A stretch of 64,000 nucleotides of DNA from Flabesymbios commensalis (GCA_964017125.1 OZ024916.1:434001-498000); one strand, 5' to 3'; positions 1-12,000 are shown, counted from the first letter of the stretch. The notes: generated by a model from the letters alone, not told the origin. A program made the numbers and translations.

Positions 1-393
1 GTAGATACTTCAGTTGTATTCGTTCTCACTCTACACCCTCCACGCAGGTTGGTTCACTATGTATGCGGATAAATGGACATCCGATTGACGACAGTCTATA
101 ATGATGCACTGACGCATGCCCGGGGGATCCTGCAGTAGGCCTATTCAGTATTTCGCGTAACGAAACACAGCCTGCTGTAACGGTGGCCTGGTAACGCGTG
201 GTTTCGAAAGCAGCTGGAGTCACATCGCACTGGATGCACTGAAAAGGTGGGGAATTCCCGTGGCGTGCAGCCCTGTACCGCCCCCTGTCTGTAGGGCCTA
301 CCTCGGCAAACACAAAACATCTTCACGTCGAAGACGTTGGGCCGACATTGCTCAAATGCCACACGAATGCTCCGTGCATACTGGGACTATCAA
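1..393. other. Intergenic stretch, no gene recognised
   Basis: Short open frames on both strands show no recognisable domain. A remnant of the 'AGCAAACAC' foldback family lies at about 303-352 (GCAAACACAAAACATCTTC followed by the GACGTTGGGCC core). A cluster of six-cutter sites around 115-143 resembles a cloning polylinker but is too short to interpret. Confidence 0.5.
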
Positions 394-488
394 GCAAACA
401 AGATACATCAACCCAATGTTGGTGCAACTTTGGGCCAGTGTCGTAGACGGTGGACCAACATTGAATCAACATTGGGTTGATGTATAGA
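394..488. mobile_element. Foldback MITE, family A (AGCAAACAC ends)
   Basis: An imperfect palindrome: the left arm GATACATCAACCCAATGTTG is mirrored by CAACATTGGGTTGATGTAT. The centre carries the family core GGGCCAGTGTCGTAGAC. It is non-coding. Family A recurs at least a dozen times in the window, always with a GC(A/T)GGCC-N-GTCG-like core and, in full copies, CCAGCAAACAC/GTGTTTGCTGG termini. The superfamily is not assigned. Confidence 0.75.
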
Positions 489-499
489 TCCTACATGCT

Positions 500-703
500 G
501 TAAATCTGGTAATTTTCGCGTGTTTAAATTCCTGCGAGTTTCTGATTTTGTAACTTTTCGCGAATTAAGTTTATAATTCGCGAATTTTCATTTTTCTTTA
601 GTAGCGCTATTATTATAATTATCTTCGCAAGATTCTTGAATTCGCGAATATGTCCTCGCAAAATTCACGAAAATTAAAACCTCGCTAATATTACCAGATC
701 TAC
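500..703. mobile_element. Short inverted-repeat element rich in TTCGCGAA motifs
   Basis: The ends GTAAATCTGGTAATTTTCGCG (left) and CTCGCTAATATTACCAGATC (right) are inverted repeats with a few mismatches. The interior repeats CGCGAATT/TTCGCGAA several times. No coding capacity. Probably a non-autonomous DNA transposon. Confidence 0.55.
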
Positions 704-760
704 GTCAGTAGGGGCCTACTCTGATCAAGCAGGAGACGTCAAGCCAAGACTGGATTTAGG

Positions 761-972
761 TTGGGGCAGGGTCGCAGACTGTGGGCCAACATTGAGCCAG
801 CATTGGATCAGCGTTTCGTAAAATAAGGGACCAGCAAACATCAGACGTTGAACCAACGTTGGCTTATTGTTGATCCAGCGTCGTTGATCCAATGTTGCTT
901 TAATGTTGGCCTACAGTGTACGACGCTGGACCAACATTAAAACAAATTGGATCAGCGTCTCGTATTTGCCGG
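761..972. mobile_element. Family A MITEs: one partial (761-820), one full-length (831-972)
   Basis: The first is a right half (core GGGTCGCAGACTGTGGGCC, then CATTGGATCAGCG). The second starts CCAGCAAACATCAGACGTTG and ends in CGTCTCGTATTTGCCGG; it carries an internal partial duplication of the core, which makes it longer than typical copies of about 105 bp. Confidence 0.65.
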
Positions 973-1731
973 TTGTTGTTATATAATTATATATGTTGTA
1001 TAGAAGCCGTCACAAAGCTTCAGTACTGTCTCAAAGTACACTAACGTTAGGGGCGGACCCCAGCTGGACGTACCAGATGACACGCGGGGGTGGGCTATGA
1101 GTTTCCACCCCACAACACTTTTTTTGGCTCCAAACTAAAAAAAATATAAAAAATTTAACCCGAATGACCTATTTTTTTAGATTGACAAAGTGAAAAAACT
1201 TTTTTTTAATAACGCAATAGCGCACCATATTAATTACGAAATAGAATCATACTGTGTTGATACATGGAAGAGGGATCCGGGGACGTTACCTACATTTTAG
1301 ACGCTTAGGGTTTTTCAACAGTCAAAATTGACACCTTGGTCGCTGAGCAATTTTTTTTTCTATCAAATTGGAACTTTTGTTTTTTGATGGTGTGGAAGCA
1401 AACTTTTTTTTGATATCTGCTGAACAGGTGGTGGGTCTAGAATTAAAAAGGGGGTTCTCAGCTACCATATCGCTATTTGAAACTAAAAAAATACGAGGGT
1501 AGTTCCTCAAGTTAAGGCACTACATACCCCGGTAGATACCGATATTTTAGCAATTTTGATCAATGTTCAGGCAATTTTGTTTTGGAAATATATCGATACT
1601 ATATCGCTACGGTTAGTGAATCCGCCACTACCGCCTGCTTGTCCGCTCAGCGAGAATGATCCCAAATTATACAATACAAAAAGCAGTGTCTACACATGGA
1701 CAGATGACACTGCTGAGCTTGAAGGAGTGTA
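973..1731. other. Intergenic, A/T-tract-rich, nothing recognised
   Basis: Contains many A- and T-runs (for example 1108-1220 and 1340-1420). The open frames are short and unlike known proteins. Confidence 0.4.
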
Positions 1732-1842
1732 AGCAAACACGAGATGTTGAAGTGAACCAATGTTGTTTTAATGTTGGGCCATCGTCTACGACGCTGGCCC
1801 AACAATAAACCAACATTGATTCAACATCTTCCGTGTCTCGCC
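1732..1842. mobile_element. Foldback MITE, family A
   Basis: Runs from AGCAAACACGAGATGTTGAA to CAACATCTTCCGTGTCTCGC, with core GGGCCATCGTCTACGACGC. Left and right halves are complementary apart from scattered mismatches. Confidence 0.75.
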
Positions 1843-2620
1843 TTATCAGCTTATTGTGCAGTGAATCGATTACAAACACCAGCAGATACTGATTAATGAT
1901 GAGGCCACTATGAATAATTTCTCTGTTTTATATAACAAAAATCTTATGAGTGGGGGGGGGGGGGGTCAAATAAATATTTACGAAAACGTTATATGAGTGC
2001 AATGAAGTACTTTGGACCTATTTTCCAAAAAGCTAATGGTAAATGAGGGCGATGACAAAAAAACACTTCTTTCGGCATTTGACAACCACGTGCGGGATCT
2101 TAAACAGAAAAAAGGCGGTGGCCTTACTAGTAACTACTACTGTGCTACTAGAGTTAACTGTGTTTGACTGTACCCAGCTATACTTTTATTATATTTTTAG
2201 CTATAAATTATCACAGAAATAGAACAGAGGTCTATGATATTATGTTGTGATACCTGAATGTCTTCAGTTGGTTCCTTTTCAAATAAAATTAAATCACTTG
2301 GGATATCGACTGAAACGTTCAGGTATCACATCACACATTTTAATAGCTCTCTCGCAGGGAATCATTCAGTTAAAACTGTTTTTACACATACAAATGTATA
2401 CGATGATACCTCGGAATATTTCTCTCGGTACCGACTGAAGCTCGTCTGCTAAATAAGATGGGTCCGCAATATTCGATGAAAATTGCTTTCAAAAAGGATA
2501 TTACATCGTCATTTAGCTGATAAGACTTTAGACTTTAGCTGATAAGACGCTGATAATAATGGTATATGTTATATAAGTGATGATTTGTTGGTCAATTTAG
2601 TGTCCACACCTCCTAATGTA
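1843..2620. other. Intergenic; includes an uninterrupted dispersed repeat copy
   Basis: About 1985-2180 is a dispersed repeat (TTTGGACCTATTTTCCAAAA and following) whose relative at about 2990-3690 has been split by two MITEs. A run of 14 G lies at 1952-1965. No gene recognised. Confidence 0.5.
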
Positions 2621-2758
2621 AAACGCAGTGACGTCACTCGCTGAAAACAAGGTTATATAAGACCCCCCTCCCCCATACTTCATTCTGTGAAACGCAGTGA
2701 CGTCACTCGGTGAAAACAAGGTTATATAATAGCCCTCCCCCATACTTCATGTATGAGC
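2621..2758. repeat. 69-bp direct repeat carrying CRE-like and TATA-like sites
   Basis: Two copies, 69 bp apart, each carry the octamer TGACGTCA (2629-2636 and 2698-2705), then TGAAAACAAGG, then TTATATAA (2653-2660 and 2722-2729), then a CCCCTCCCCC tract. The octamer is a CREB/ATF consensus and the AT motif resembles a TATA box at a promoter-like spacing. No downstream coding exon was recognised, so promoter activity is only a possibility. Confidence 0.4.
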
Positions 2759-3100
2759 CAGCTCGGTGAAAACAAAGGAGGTCATGTTCATTGAGTTTCA
2801 CAGAAAACATAACTGGCGCGCTGCGCGCGGCATTGTATCAAGTCACCATGTGCCAGACGGGGCACCTGTCTGACACTGCCTCTGACACTGCCGCCTCAGC
2901 GGGTGGGCGTCGTCCTGGGTGAACGTCATGTTTTTGCTGGGACATTACAAAAGAAAACTTGGACCTATTTCTGTAAACGCTATACTTAGAGGGCAACGAA
3001 ATACTTTGGACCTATTTTCGAAAAAGTTATAGCTGAATGAATGTTTTTTTATCCTGAAATGACCTGTTTTTTCCGCAATTGGCCACCACACAATGCTAAC

Positions 3101-3330
3101 CCTCTTAATCCTCAATTTACCTGGTTATTTCATCGACCACAAGTCGAAAATTGCGGTCGCAATTTTCGCCATGTAGTGGATTAAAATGGTTGACAAATTG
3201 AAAAATATTATCAATTATTAATAAAATATTTTTGTGAAAATCTTCGCTTTAAAACATTTAAATTTAGGAAATTGAGTTAATTTCCAGGGATGGAAAATTA
3301 TGTTTTTATGCATCGTGGGGGTCTGAAGGG
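3101..3330. mobile_element. TTAA-target MITE, family C (diverged copy)
   Basis: Shares with family C the central hairpin around AAAATTGCGGTCGCAATTTT, the tail GCATCGTGGGGGTCTGAAGG and a TTAA on the right (3331-3334). TTAA targets suggest piggyBac- or Kolobok-type mobilisation. It lies inside the dispersed repeat whose uninterrupted relative is at 1985-2180. Confidence 0.65.
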
Positions 3331-3369
3331 TTAAAACAGAGAAAACCATAGTGGCCTTATGTGCTTTAA

Positions 3370-3608
3370 CCCTTTAACCGCCGGTGCCGAATATATTCGG
3401 TTTTTCACTTAATTATAATCACATTCAGTCCCGCCTTCAAAGCATGTTAATGCCATAATGTGACATCAATCAGCACGATTTGAAAAGAGTTGATTTTCAT
3501 TTTGTTAAATCTGCATAATTTTCAATCACTTGAAATAGTGGATCGCGTCAGCGAGACACAACTTCAAGTGGGTGAAAATTCCAATTTAATAATTTGGCGG
3601 TTAAAGGG
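3370..3608. mobile_element. TTAA-target MITE, family D
   Basis: 239 bp bounded by TTAA on both sides (3366-3369, 3609-3612), with ends CCCTTTAACCGCC and GGCGGTTAAAGGG. The centre has an imperfect hairpin around GTGGATCGCGTCAGCGAGAC with CTTGAA/TTCAAG arms. Non-coding. Confidence 0.8.
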
Positions 3609-3820
3609 TTAATACCATGCTTACTGGTTACTGTTGTAGTACATGAGACGCATGTTGCCAGTCACGAGTGTTGACTGTACATTATAGATTAGTTGACGCA
3701 CACTGATTATCTCATACTCCACTTCAATAATGATAATTATGTGGGCCTATTGCTGTATATAAATCTATATATTACAAATACTATATGTTGGGCCAACATT
3801 GAATCATCATTGGCTGAATC

Positions 3821-3926
3821 CCAGCAAACACAAGACGTTGAACCAATGTTGATTTGATGTTGGCTCACCGTCTACGACGTTGGGCCAACATCCAATCAAC
3901 ATTGGGTCAACGTCTTGTGTCTGCTG
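3821..3926. mobile_element. Foldback MITE, family A, well preserved
   Basis: CCAGCAAACACAAGACGTTG at the left and CAACGTCTTGTGTCTGCTG at the right form near-perfect terminal inverted repeats around the core CACCGTCTACGACGTTGGGCC. A right-half fragment lies just upstream (3786-3818). Confidence 0.85.
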
Positions 3927-5098
3927 ATACCCTCGTGTTTGTTGGATTATGCTCTCTGGCGCTTTTTTCAAGTCTGGGGACCGTCGCTTAACTTCACAAA
4001 CTTCAGAAATATGTATTTCCTATTCGTGAGTTGTGGTTACATTCCCTTTCGTTTCGCAAATTAAAAAAAAATATTAATAATTCTAAAAATGTGTAGGCCT
4101 ATTTGTTATTGTGGAATATGCCATCCATTTACAATTAAGATGACACTTTCTTATTTCAGCTAATGAAATAATTCAATTAAGAACATGCCGGTTTTTCAAA
4201 AAATAGAATATTTCTCGTCATTTGAATCCAGAAATTGCGTCAAGGCCATGATGGAGACGTCTACTATGCTGTGCTATATCACATGAGAGACTCATGTGAT
4301 CCTTTTCGTCATGTCATTGTTATTTAAATTGTTTAATCGGGTGTTTTTTAACCCTGAAATATTGTGGTAAAAACCACGGAGACCAAAGGTTTTTTTCAAT
4401 TTGAAATCATCACAAATGTCTTGTAGCTAGTTCTTTCCGCTTCATTTGAATACTTAAGTTATGGGTATACAACCATTATAAATGTTTTAATTCTTTCAGT
4501 GTGAGACGGACTTTATATCCCTGTATACGATCCCATACATGTTACAGAAAAAGACAATGTGACTGTAATGGTTAAAATTGCAGGGGCGAATCCAGGATTC
4601 TTCAAACGGGGGATCAGCAGGGTTCCGGGGGGTATTGGGGGTCATCCCCCAGCGATTTTTTCAAAACTTAACATGAGTAGTGATAGGGGTACTACAGAGG
4701 TGCACCCCCGTACATTCATGTAATAAATGGTTGGTTTATGGTTGTTTTAATGCTTTTAATGCTGGCAACATTGTTGTTTAGTTGTTTTAACGTTGGCAAT
4801 GCTAGCAAAGTCCAAATGCTGGCCTAACGTTGTTTTAACGTTTTGACCAAACTGTATCAGGTTTCACCCTTCACTGCCGGCCGGTCTAGGTCACAGGGGT
4901 CAACCCCGCTCCCCATCAATCACTTCCCCGTGGACCTTTTGGATTCCTAGGGCCTATCCACTTGTACTTTACCCCTTGGACCTTTACCATACAGTGGTTA
5001 TATGTATTCCAGAAGGGTGGGAGTATGAATATTGGTTTCAGAGGGTTAATGGATTTTCATTATATATTTCATTTAGCAGTCAGTAGGCCTATTAGATG
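3927..5098. other. Intergenic with MITE fragments
   Basis: A family B fragment lies at about 4373-4530 (CGGAGACCAAAGG, then CCGCTTCATTTGAATACTTA). A fragment of a GC-rich element with the end GCAGGGGCGAATCCAGG lies at about 4582-4690. Otherwise nothing recognised. Confidence 0.5.
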
Positions 5099-5591
5099 AT
5101 CTGCAGTTATTTTAGTGTATTAACACAGAATGTAAAATAACAGTATGCTGGTTTTAATACCTTTCTACAAACCTCACGACACGTCTTTTTTAGATCAAAT
5201 AAACATGATGTCAACTGTTTTTTGGTATGAAACATACATATAGTGTCAAAATATAAATTTGCAAAGTGTTATTTTATGTCAATGGTGTACAGGCAGACAT
5301 TATTGTCACGCACAACAGTATTATTTATTATTAAATATCAATGCATTTCAAAATATAGTTTTGATATATAGCATGCACTAGCAATAACAAACACGCCAGA
5401 ATATAATATTTATGTTGTGTGTATGACTTGACTGTGAGTTTGGTGATTCAATGGTTAACACAACAGGGGGATGATGAAATCAGCATAGAAGTTATTCATA
5501 TAACCATCCCACAAGCTTTTTATTACTGACACAGCGCCATGTGACGTCATGCAACGACGTATCACGCACGCACGCTTCCCCACCCTTGACC
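5099..5591. repeat. 490-bp dispersed duplication, copy 1
   Basis: Matches 6241-6716 in the same orientation over almost its whole length with scattered substitutions and small indels, including an 11-bp insertion near 5384. Both copies end with the same block, GTGACGTCATGCAACGACGT. No coding frame is conserved between the copies. Confidence 0.8.
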
Positions 5592-6240
5592 GTTGTAGAC
5601 ATCCATCTCCCTTTCAATTCCCAGATAAGTCTAAAACTTTGTTGTGATAAACGTCAGTAATTTCTTTTTTAGGCGATATAACCACACATGTATTAATAGC
5701 TATGACCATCTAATGTTCATTGTACATTTATGAAACTATGTTTGTTTTTAAACGTTAGTATAATGTTTTAATACATGCTTTAGTAACATAATTATGCATT
5801 TGTATGTATATTTAGGTTACTATGTTTTCCAAAGTTTTTTTTGTTACTTTATATCATTTTTGTATTATACATAGTAGCTATTTTATCTCTGGCTTTGTTT
5901 TATTTTTGTAATTTGTTATTTTACAAATTTTTATTTTTTATTTTTTTTATTTTTGTAAGTTTTATTTTTTTATTTTTTATTCTTGTGGTTTTTATTTTAA
6001 TTTTATTTTTTATATAATAATTTTTTATTTTTGCAAGCTTTATTTTGGTAATTTTTGTATATATATATATATTTTTACAGAATTTTTATTTTTGCAATTT
6101 TGTAAAGTTGTTTGAAATATTATGAGTTGCAAAACTAATGCGTGAATATGGCTGTGGATACATACATGTGTTGTATAATCGTTGAATGTGTGCTAAAAGT
6201 ATTGCATAATTACTTTTAAGATGTAGAGTTAATCGCATAC
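5592..6240. other. T-rich low-complexity spacer
   Basis: From about 5880 to 6110 the plus strand is dominated by T-tracts broken by single A or G (TTTTTATTTTT-type), plus a short (TA)n at 6060. Nothing coding. Confidence 0.6.
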
Positions 6241-6716
6241 ATCTGCAGTTATTTTAGTGTATTAACACAGAATGTAAAATAACAGTATGCTGGTTTTAAT
6301 ATCTTTCTACAAACCTCACGACACGTCTTTTTTGGATCAAATAAACATGATGTCAACTGTTTTTGGTATGAAACATACATATAGTGTCAAAATATAAATT
6401 AAAGTGTTATTTTATGTCAATGGTGTACAGGCAGACATTATTGTCACGCACAACAATATTATTTCTTATTAAATATCAATACATTTCAAAATATAGTTTT
6501 GATATATAGCATGCACACGCCAGAACATAATATTTATGTTGTGTGTATTACTTGACTGTGAGTTTGGTGATTCAATGGTTAACACAACAGGGGGATGATG
6601 AAATGAGCATAGAAGTTATTCATATAACCATCCCACAAGCTTTTTATTGCTGACACAGCGCCATGTGACGTCATGCAACGACGTATCACGCACGCACACT
6701 TCCCCACCCTTGACCG
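6241..6716. repeat. 490-bp dispersed duplication, copy 2
   Basis: Partner of 5099-5591 (see there). The similarity stops abruptly after TGACCG at 6716. Confidence 0.8.
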
Positions 6717-6798
6717 GAGTCTGAAGAGAATGTTCTCTGAATGTTCATATAACGTTCTGACTTCTGGGCAGGTGTGGGCAGGGAAATCCATACCCATT

Positions 6799-6867
6799 CC
6801 TGGCAAACACGAGACATCGACCCAATGTTGGGCCAGCGTCGTAGGTCGATGTCTCGTGTTTGCTGGG
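6799..6867. mobile_element. Foldback MITE, family A, minimal palindrome
   Basis: Only 69 bp. GGCAAACACGAGACATCGAC is mirrored by GTCGATGTCTCGTGTTTGC with a short core GGGCCAGCGTCG. It looks like an internally deleted copy that kept both ends. Confidence 0.8.
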
Positions 6868-7639
6868 AAAGATTCAGGTATTTCAACTTGTCCATCAAAA
6901 TTATATTTATAACAGACCTGCGGACATGATCAAAATTCAAGGTAGACCTCTAATTTAATTTATTTGGCCACAAATTCACTCACACTGGTTTCAAGAATCA
7001 AGCCTTCAGTTCAAGGAGTGAGAAAAATTGACGTGTTAGAACTTAGTCTTAGATAAAAATCCAGGCAAAAAGTTAAACATAAAAATATCGGCATAGAGAC
7101 AGTATAATCTGTAGTCTCCCCAGCCAGGGCCTGGAAGGCTGCATCGTCACTGCCTGGTCCAGACTACGGCTTACGCACTGGCACTGCCACTGTCAGTCAT
7201 GCTGACGACCATTGATGTAAAAGTGTCTTGACTGCAGCCGATGGTCAATCTGTGTTTCTAATGGCATTGACTTTAGACAGTATTATTATCCGTTAACATT
7301 ATATGTTGTAATTGTAATATTCAAAGTGTAAAAGTAGGCTTTGTGAGAGCGGAATTTAGGACTGGGGGTCTGTTTAAGAAGATCTGGTGTTTCATACCAT
7401 TATATCATTCCTGTGTGTGTACCGATGCTTGCCGAGCATGTCACGCATCAGTGGTCAGTCAGCACGACGGCTGGCCAGTGTACTGGCCCGTCTGTCGGAT
7501 TCCACCTGTTACGTGCCAACTGACTGACACGTATACATGAAAAATATATGTATGAAAAACATATGAAAAATATATATTTATAATATATAACAGAAAAGCC
7601 TAAATCAACAATATGTAAATCCATGGTCTATAGATCGTC
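6868..7639. other. Intergenic, nothing recognised
   Basis: The longest plus frame (7343-7540) is cysteine-rich but matches no domain I know and has no splice context. Confidence 0.35.
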
Positions 7640-7709
7640 CCTTTTGAATATGAAAGGGTGTATCTGCCACTTTTCAAGGTGGCAGATACACCCTTTCATA
7701 TCAAAGGGC
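7640..7709. repeat. Near-perfect 70-bp palindrome
   Basis: Arms of about 30 nt (AAAGGGTGTATCTGCCAC against GTGGCAGATACACCCTTT) flank an 8-nt loop, TTTTCAAG. Confidence 0.85.
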
Positions 7710-8184
7710 GCGAAAAAATACATGAGATTAATGTTGAATAGTTGTAGTAGTAAATCATTGCTTTACGTCACTTTTCGGCACAAATGGTCTTTTGAGTGAC
7801 ATTGTAATGTTGTAGGCCTAGTGTTGAACATAAATGTTGAACATAAATGTAAAACATAACTACATAATATAATTATCTGTATGGGGATATATGTTATTGT
7901 ACATGTGAGTGATGTCTCTGGAGCTAATGCTCCTTTGACAGCGATATGGGAAAATACAGCACTCGTTTAATTCATTGGACTTGTGCTATATCTTCCCATA
8001 TAGCACTAAAAGTAACACATTTGAATTTTCTCCCATGATCATATGACAAATGACATATAATAGGTGCATTTAAAAAAAAAATTGCCGCCCTTTTTCAAAA
8101 ACAGGTCCAAAGTTTTTTTAAATGTTTTTTTCCACCCTCCCTCATTACATTTAGGATTTTTCCTAATCTAAAATGTCTTAGCTG
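7710..8184. other. Downstream flank of the MOLO1-like gene, nothing recognised
   Basis: AT-rich; no coding or RNA gene seen. Confidence 0.35.
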
Positions 8185-8188
8185 ATTT

Positions 8189-8724
8189 AACCCTTACAGC
8201 GCGGGAATCGACTTTAGACGTCAGAATATGATGTTTGTAGACGTCAGATTCTGACGTCTATGGCTGCAGCCAACTTCCACCGGCGTTGGGTGTTTTCGCT
8301 GATATCTCAATCGTCAATTCTCAATCATTTGAGTATTTTAAAAGTTAGACCATTTGACATGTAATGGAATTTCGAGATAAAAGCCGAATGAAATCAATGG
8401 GTTATAGAGGAGCGTCATAATTCAAATTTATATAATTGCCGGACGACTAGAAAATAATGCTTGCTAGATTTCATGACGATCGGATGATAATTGCCTGAGA
8501 AATTAGCGAACAACTTGCAACTCAAAAGTGACAGATTTAATGTGACTTTTACTTTAAAATCTATCCCCGCACTGGAAGAGTCAAAATATTTATACCGGCC
8601 GTTGACCCATAACATAGGTATTCAAATGAAGCGGACGGAGCTAACTGAGATATTTATGATGATTGAAAAAACCCTTCGGTCTCCATGGTTTATACAAAAC
8701 AAATTCAGCGCTTTAAGGCTGTAG
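8189..8724. mobile_element. TTAA-target MITE, family B, long version
   Basis: Left end CCCTTACAGCGCGGG follows TTAA (8185-8188). The right end CAGCGCTTTAAGG is its inverted repeat. The left part has the TAGACGTCAGA/TCTGACGTCTA palindromes typical of family B; the right part has the block ATAACATAGGTATTCAAATG and CTCCATGGTTTATAC. It is about twice as long as other copies of about 245 bp. Its right end overlaps the predicted last codons of the MOLO1-like gene. Confidence 0.7.
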
Positions 8725-9020
8725 CCCTGTGTACATGTCTCGTTGATACTCGATACTTTAACTTCTTAAAAACCGCCTCCTCCTCCCCACCGCCGAAACC
8801 ACCACAACCACCACCCCCACCACCACCTCCTCTGCCGCCTTTATATGGCCTATTGCCTCCATCACTGGTAGATTCGTTGTCATGGCACCATTTATTAGCT
8901 ATACAAACAAAGACAAATACGATGATCAAAAGCCCACCTACGGCTCCAAAATAAATGCCAATAAACGCGAGTCCCGATTGTGGGTGGTCACTCACACATG
9001 TTCCTTCCGTCAAAGTGGTG
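8705..9020 (-). CDS. MOLO1-like gene, terminal exon (TM helix and Gly-rich tail)
   Basis: On the minus strand the exon follows the acceptor TTTCATTTTTGCAG. It begins in phase with the preceding exon (split codon AC|C) and encodes TLTEGTCVSDHPQSGLAF, a hydrophobic segment (IGIYFGAVGGLLIIVFVFVC), a charged stretch, then GGRGGGGGGGGCGGFGGG before the stop. A membrane helix followed by a Gly/Cys-rich cytoplasmic tail is usual in this family. The last residues (about RATALKR) come from the end of a family B MITE, so the native C-terminus may have been replaced. Confidence 0.7.
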
Positions 9021-12000
9021 CTGCAAAAATGAAACAGGACATTGCACAATTAGTTTGACAAATATTGCGTTATATGATATTTAAATATTATTTTATATGA
9101 CCTGTCATGCCAGATTATCTAAGCCATTGATAAAGATGATAATAAGAGTAAAAAAATACGCTAAGCAAAACGGAATCAAATTTTAAGAATAAAAAAGCTA
9201 GCAAAACATAATAAGATCTAAACGCTTTCAGTGCGGGGATCGACTATAGACGTCAGAATCTGACGTCTAAAGTCGTCAGATTCCGACTTTAGACGTCAGA
9301 ATCTGACGTCTATAGACGTCAGAATCTGACGTCTAAAGTCCATCTCTACACTGAGAGAGTAAAACATATCTATAATGGCCGTATACCCATTTTTCAGTCA
9401 GTGAGCACCGTCATTGTATTTTATGTATACGGCATCGTTGGGAAGGCGAGATGGGCTCATCTCAGCACAAGTCACCACATCAAGCCCGAGCCTTTAGGCG
9501 AGGGCTTGATGTGATGACGAGTGCTGAGATCAGCCAATTGCGCCATGCCCGATCGACGATGCAATATGCATTTTCTCGAGCAAATACACTGTTTGCACGA
9601 TTTTGCGCATTTAAGCAGGACTCCCAACTTAATAGTTCAGTTTTAATCACTGTGTGGCGTGTTGTAATATAAGTGTGACAGGCCTCCCAACTTAATAGTT
9701 CAGCTTTTAGTCACTGTAGTGTGTGGCGTGTTGCTATTGGGAAAGGCGTATCTGTTTGACACCGCAAAATCAAACTGAGCAGTGAAGCGTATTGGAGAGA
9801 GTGCAAGATGGGCTGATCTCACCATACATAGAGAAGCGTATTGGAGAGAGTGCAAGATGGGCTGATCTCACCATACATAGAGAAGCGTATTGGAGAGAGT
9901 GCAAGATGGGCTGATCTCACCATACATAGAGAAGCGTATTGGAGAGAGTGCAAGATGGGCTGATCTCACCATACATAGAGAAGCGTATTGGAGAGAGTGC
10001 AAGATGGGCTGATCTCACCATACATAGAGAAGCGTATTGGAGAGAGTGCAAGATGGGCTGATCTCACCATACATAGAGAAAGTCAACAGCATGAGTGTGA
10101 GAAACGTATTAATGTTGGGTCAGCGCTGCAGACTGTGAACTAGCATTAAAACAATATTGGCTCAATATCTCGAATTTCGCCACCTGTCCACTTCGTAGTT
10201 TGTGTTTGCTTTTCGTGAATTTAAAATACACCCGTGACGTCAGTCTATTGTAAAAACAGTAGATTCGGATCTACGAATCTACTGTTATTTTGTACTGGTC
10301 AGGTGGGGCACAATATACAGGTTTAACCATGAAACTGTGTGTCTAATATTTCATGGTTTAGCCATACTGACAATGAAATTGAGGTTTTCTATCTCAAATC
10401 TTGGAACATCTGCACATATTCTGTGTATTTTAAGTCGACGAAAGAACTCAATTACAATAGATTCATAGATCCGAATATACTCGGCGCTTCGCGCCTCGTA
10501 CATTCGGATCTACGAATCTATCAAACTTCATTCCTTCTCCCTTTTCAAGACACAAGCAAAGGATCAGCTCGTCCAGGTGATACAATAGAGGCATACGAGT
10601 AGGCCCTAATAGGATTCGCGCCACTCGTTCTAGCTCTCGTACAAGACTTGGGTCGTTTAGCTGACGAGGTCGCACCTCACAGCCCGGCTGACCAGCTGCA
10701 TATAGAAAAAACATGCAAGGCACCAGTTTGATGTTTGCCCGCCCTCATCTGACTGTCTAGTGGTGTACTAGTCAACATTGTCAACCGGTCCCGCCCCCGG
10801 TTGACAAGCTGCCTTTCGAAAAAAACAGGCGAGGCACCAGTGTGATGTCTGCACACCCTCATCTGACTGTCTAGTGGTGCACAATCAATTTGTGACACTG
10901 AAAAAATGTATGGCCGCCACCGTTAATAAGTTTTTAAGGTCGCGTCAGGAAAATATAAACAATTGAAAATTCGAATCGAGCTGGTATGAACAGTATCAAC
11001 AGTGGCCATTTTGTTTGAATTTCTAGAGTCTATAAACAACATCCAGCTCCCTGTCTGGAAACGAAGTGCCAGACAGGTGCCTCGTCTAGTGGTGCACAAT
11101 CAGTTTGTGACGCTGAAAAAGTGTCTGCCCGCTACTTTTAATAAGTTTTAAAGGTCACGTTAGGAAAATATAAACAATTGTAAATTCAAATCGAGCTGGT
11201 ATGAACAGTATAAACGGCGGCCATTTTGTTTGATTTTCTGGAGTCTATAGGCCTAAACAACATCCAGTTCCCCGTCAGGAAACGAAGTGTCATGACAGGT
11301 GCCCCGTCTACGGGTCGGTCGTACAACATCTACCACATACATAATATTAAGATGATCTCAGACACTTACGTATACTGCTTCATCATTTCAATGAGACCAT
11401 CAGCGTAGTTCCCACTAGTTAAAACATCTCGGTGTTTTTGGTAAATATCTTGAACACAATCATCAGTCAATATTTCCAGAACTTCTGATCCAGTCGACGT
11501 AAATACCTGTAGTGCATTACCACAAACAAATTATACTGCATGTATCACGCACACTCCTTCATTATGTAAAAAAATATATTGATTAGGCGTATTTAACTCT
11601 TCCAGGGCGGGGGTCGTCTTTATACGTCAGAAACTGACGTCTGTAGACGTCAGATTATGACGTATAAAAACGGTCCTCGCACTGAAAGAATTACAATATT
11701 TCTAATGGTCGTGAACCCATAACATAGGTATGCAAATGAAGCAGAAAAAGCTAACTAAGACATTTATGATTTCAAAATGAAAAACCCTTGGTCTCCATGG
11801 TTTATACAAAAGTATTTCAGCGTTGTGAGGCTTATTGTAACTCGTAGACTTGTCTGTGTCACTCTCTTGTGATAAAAATCACAGACAGCTTCACCCAACG
11901 CCCCCTAAAGCTCCTTGTGATTGCTCCATCGGTAGTTTGTCTGCAACTGGACTTCCACCGCACTGCGACGTACTCCGACCAGTCTCACACTAGCCGCATA

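Noticed and set aside
115-143. Cloning-vector polylinker (GCATGC, CCCGGG, GGATCC, CTGCAG, AGGCCT close together)
   Set aside because: Only about 29 bp and the sites are not in the order of a vector I can name. No vector backbone follows. Chance in GC-rich sequence is likelier.
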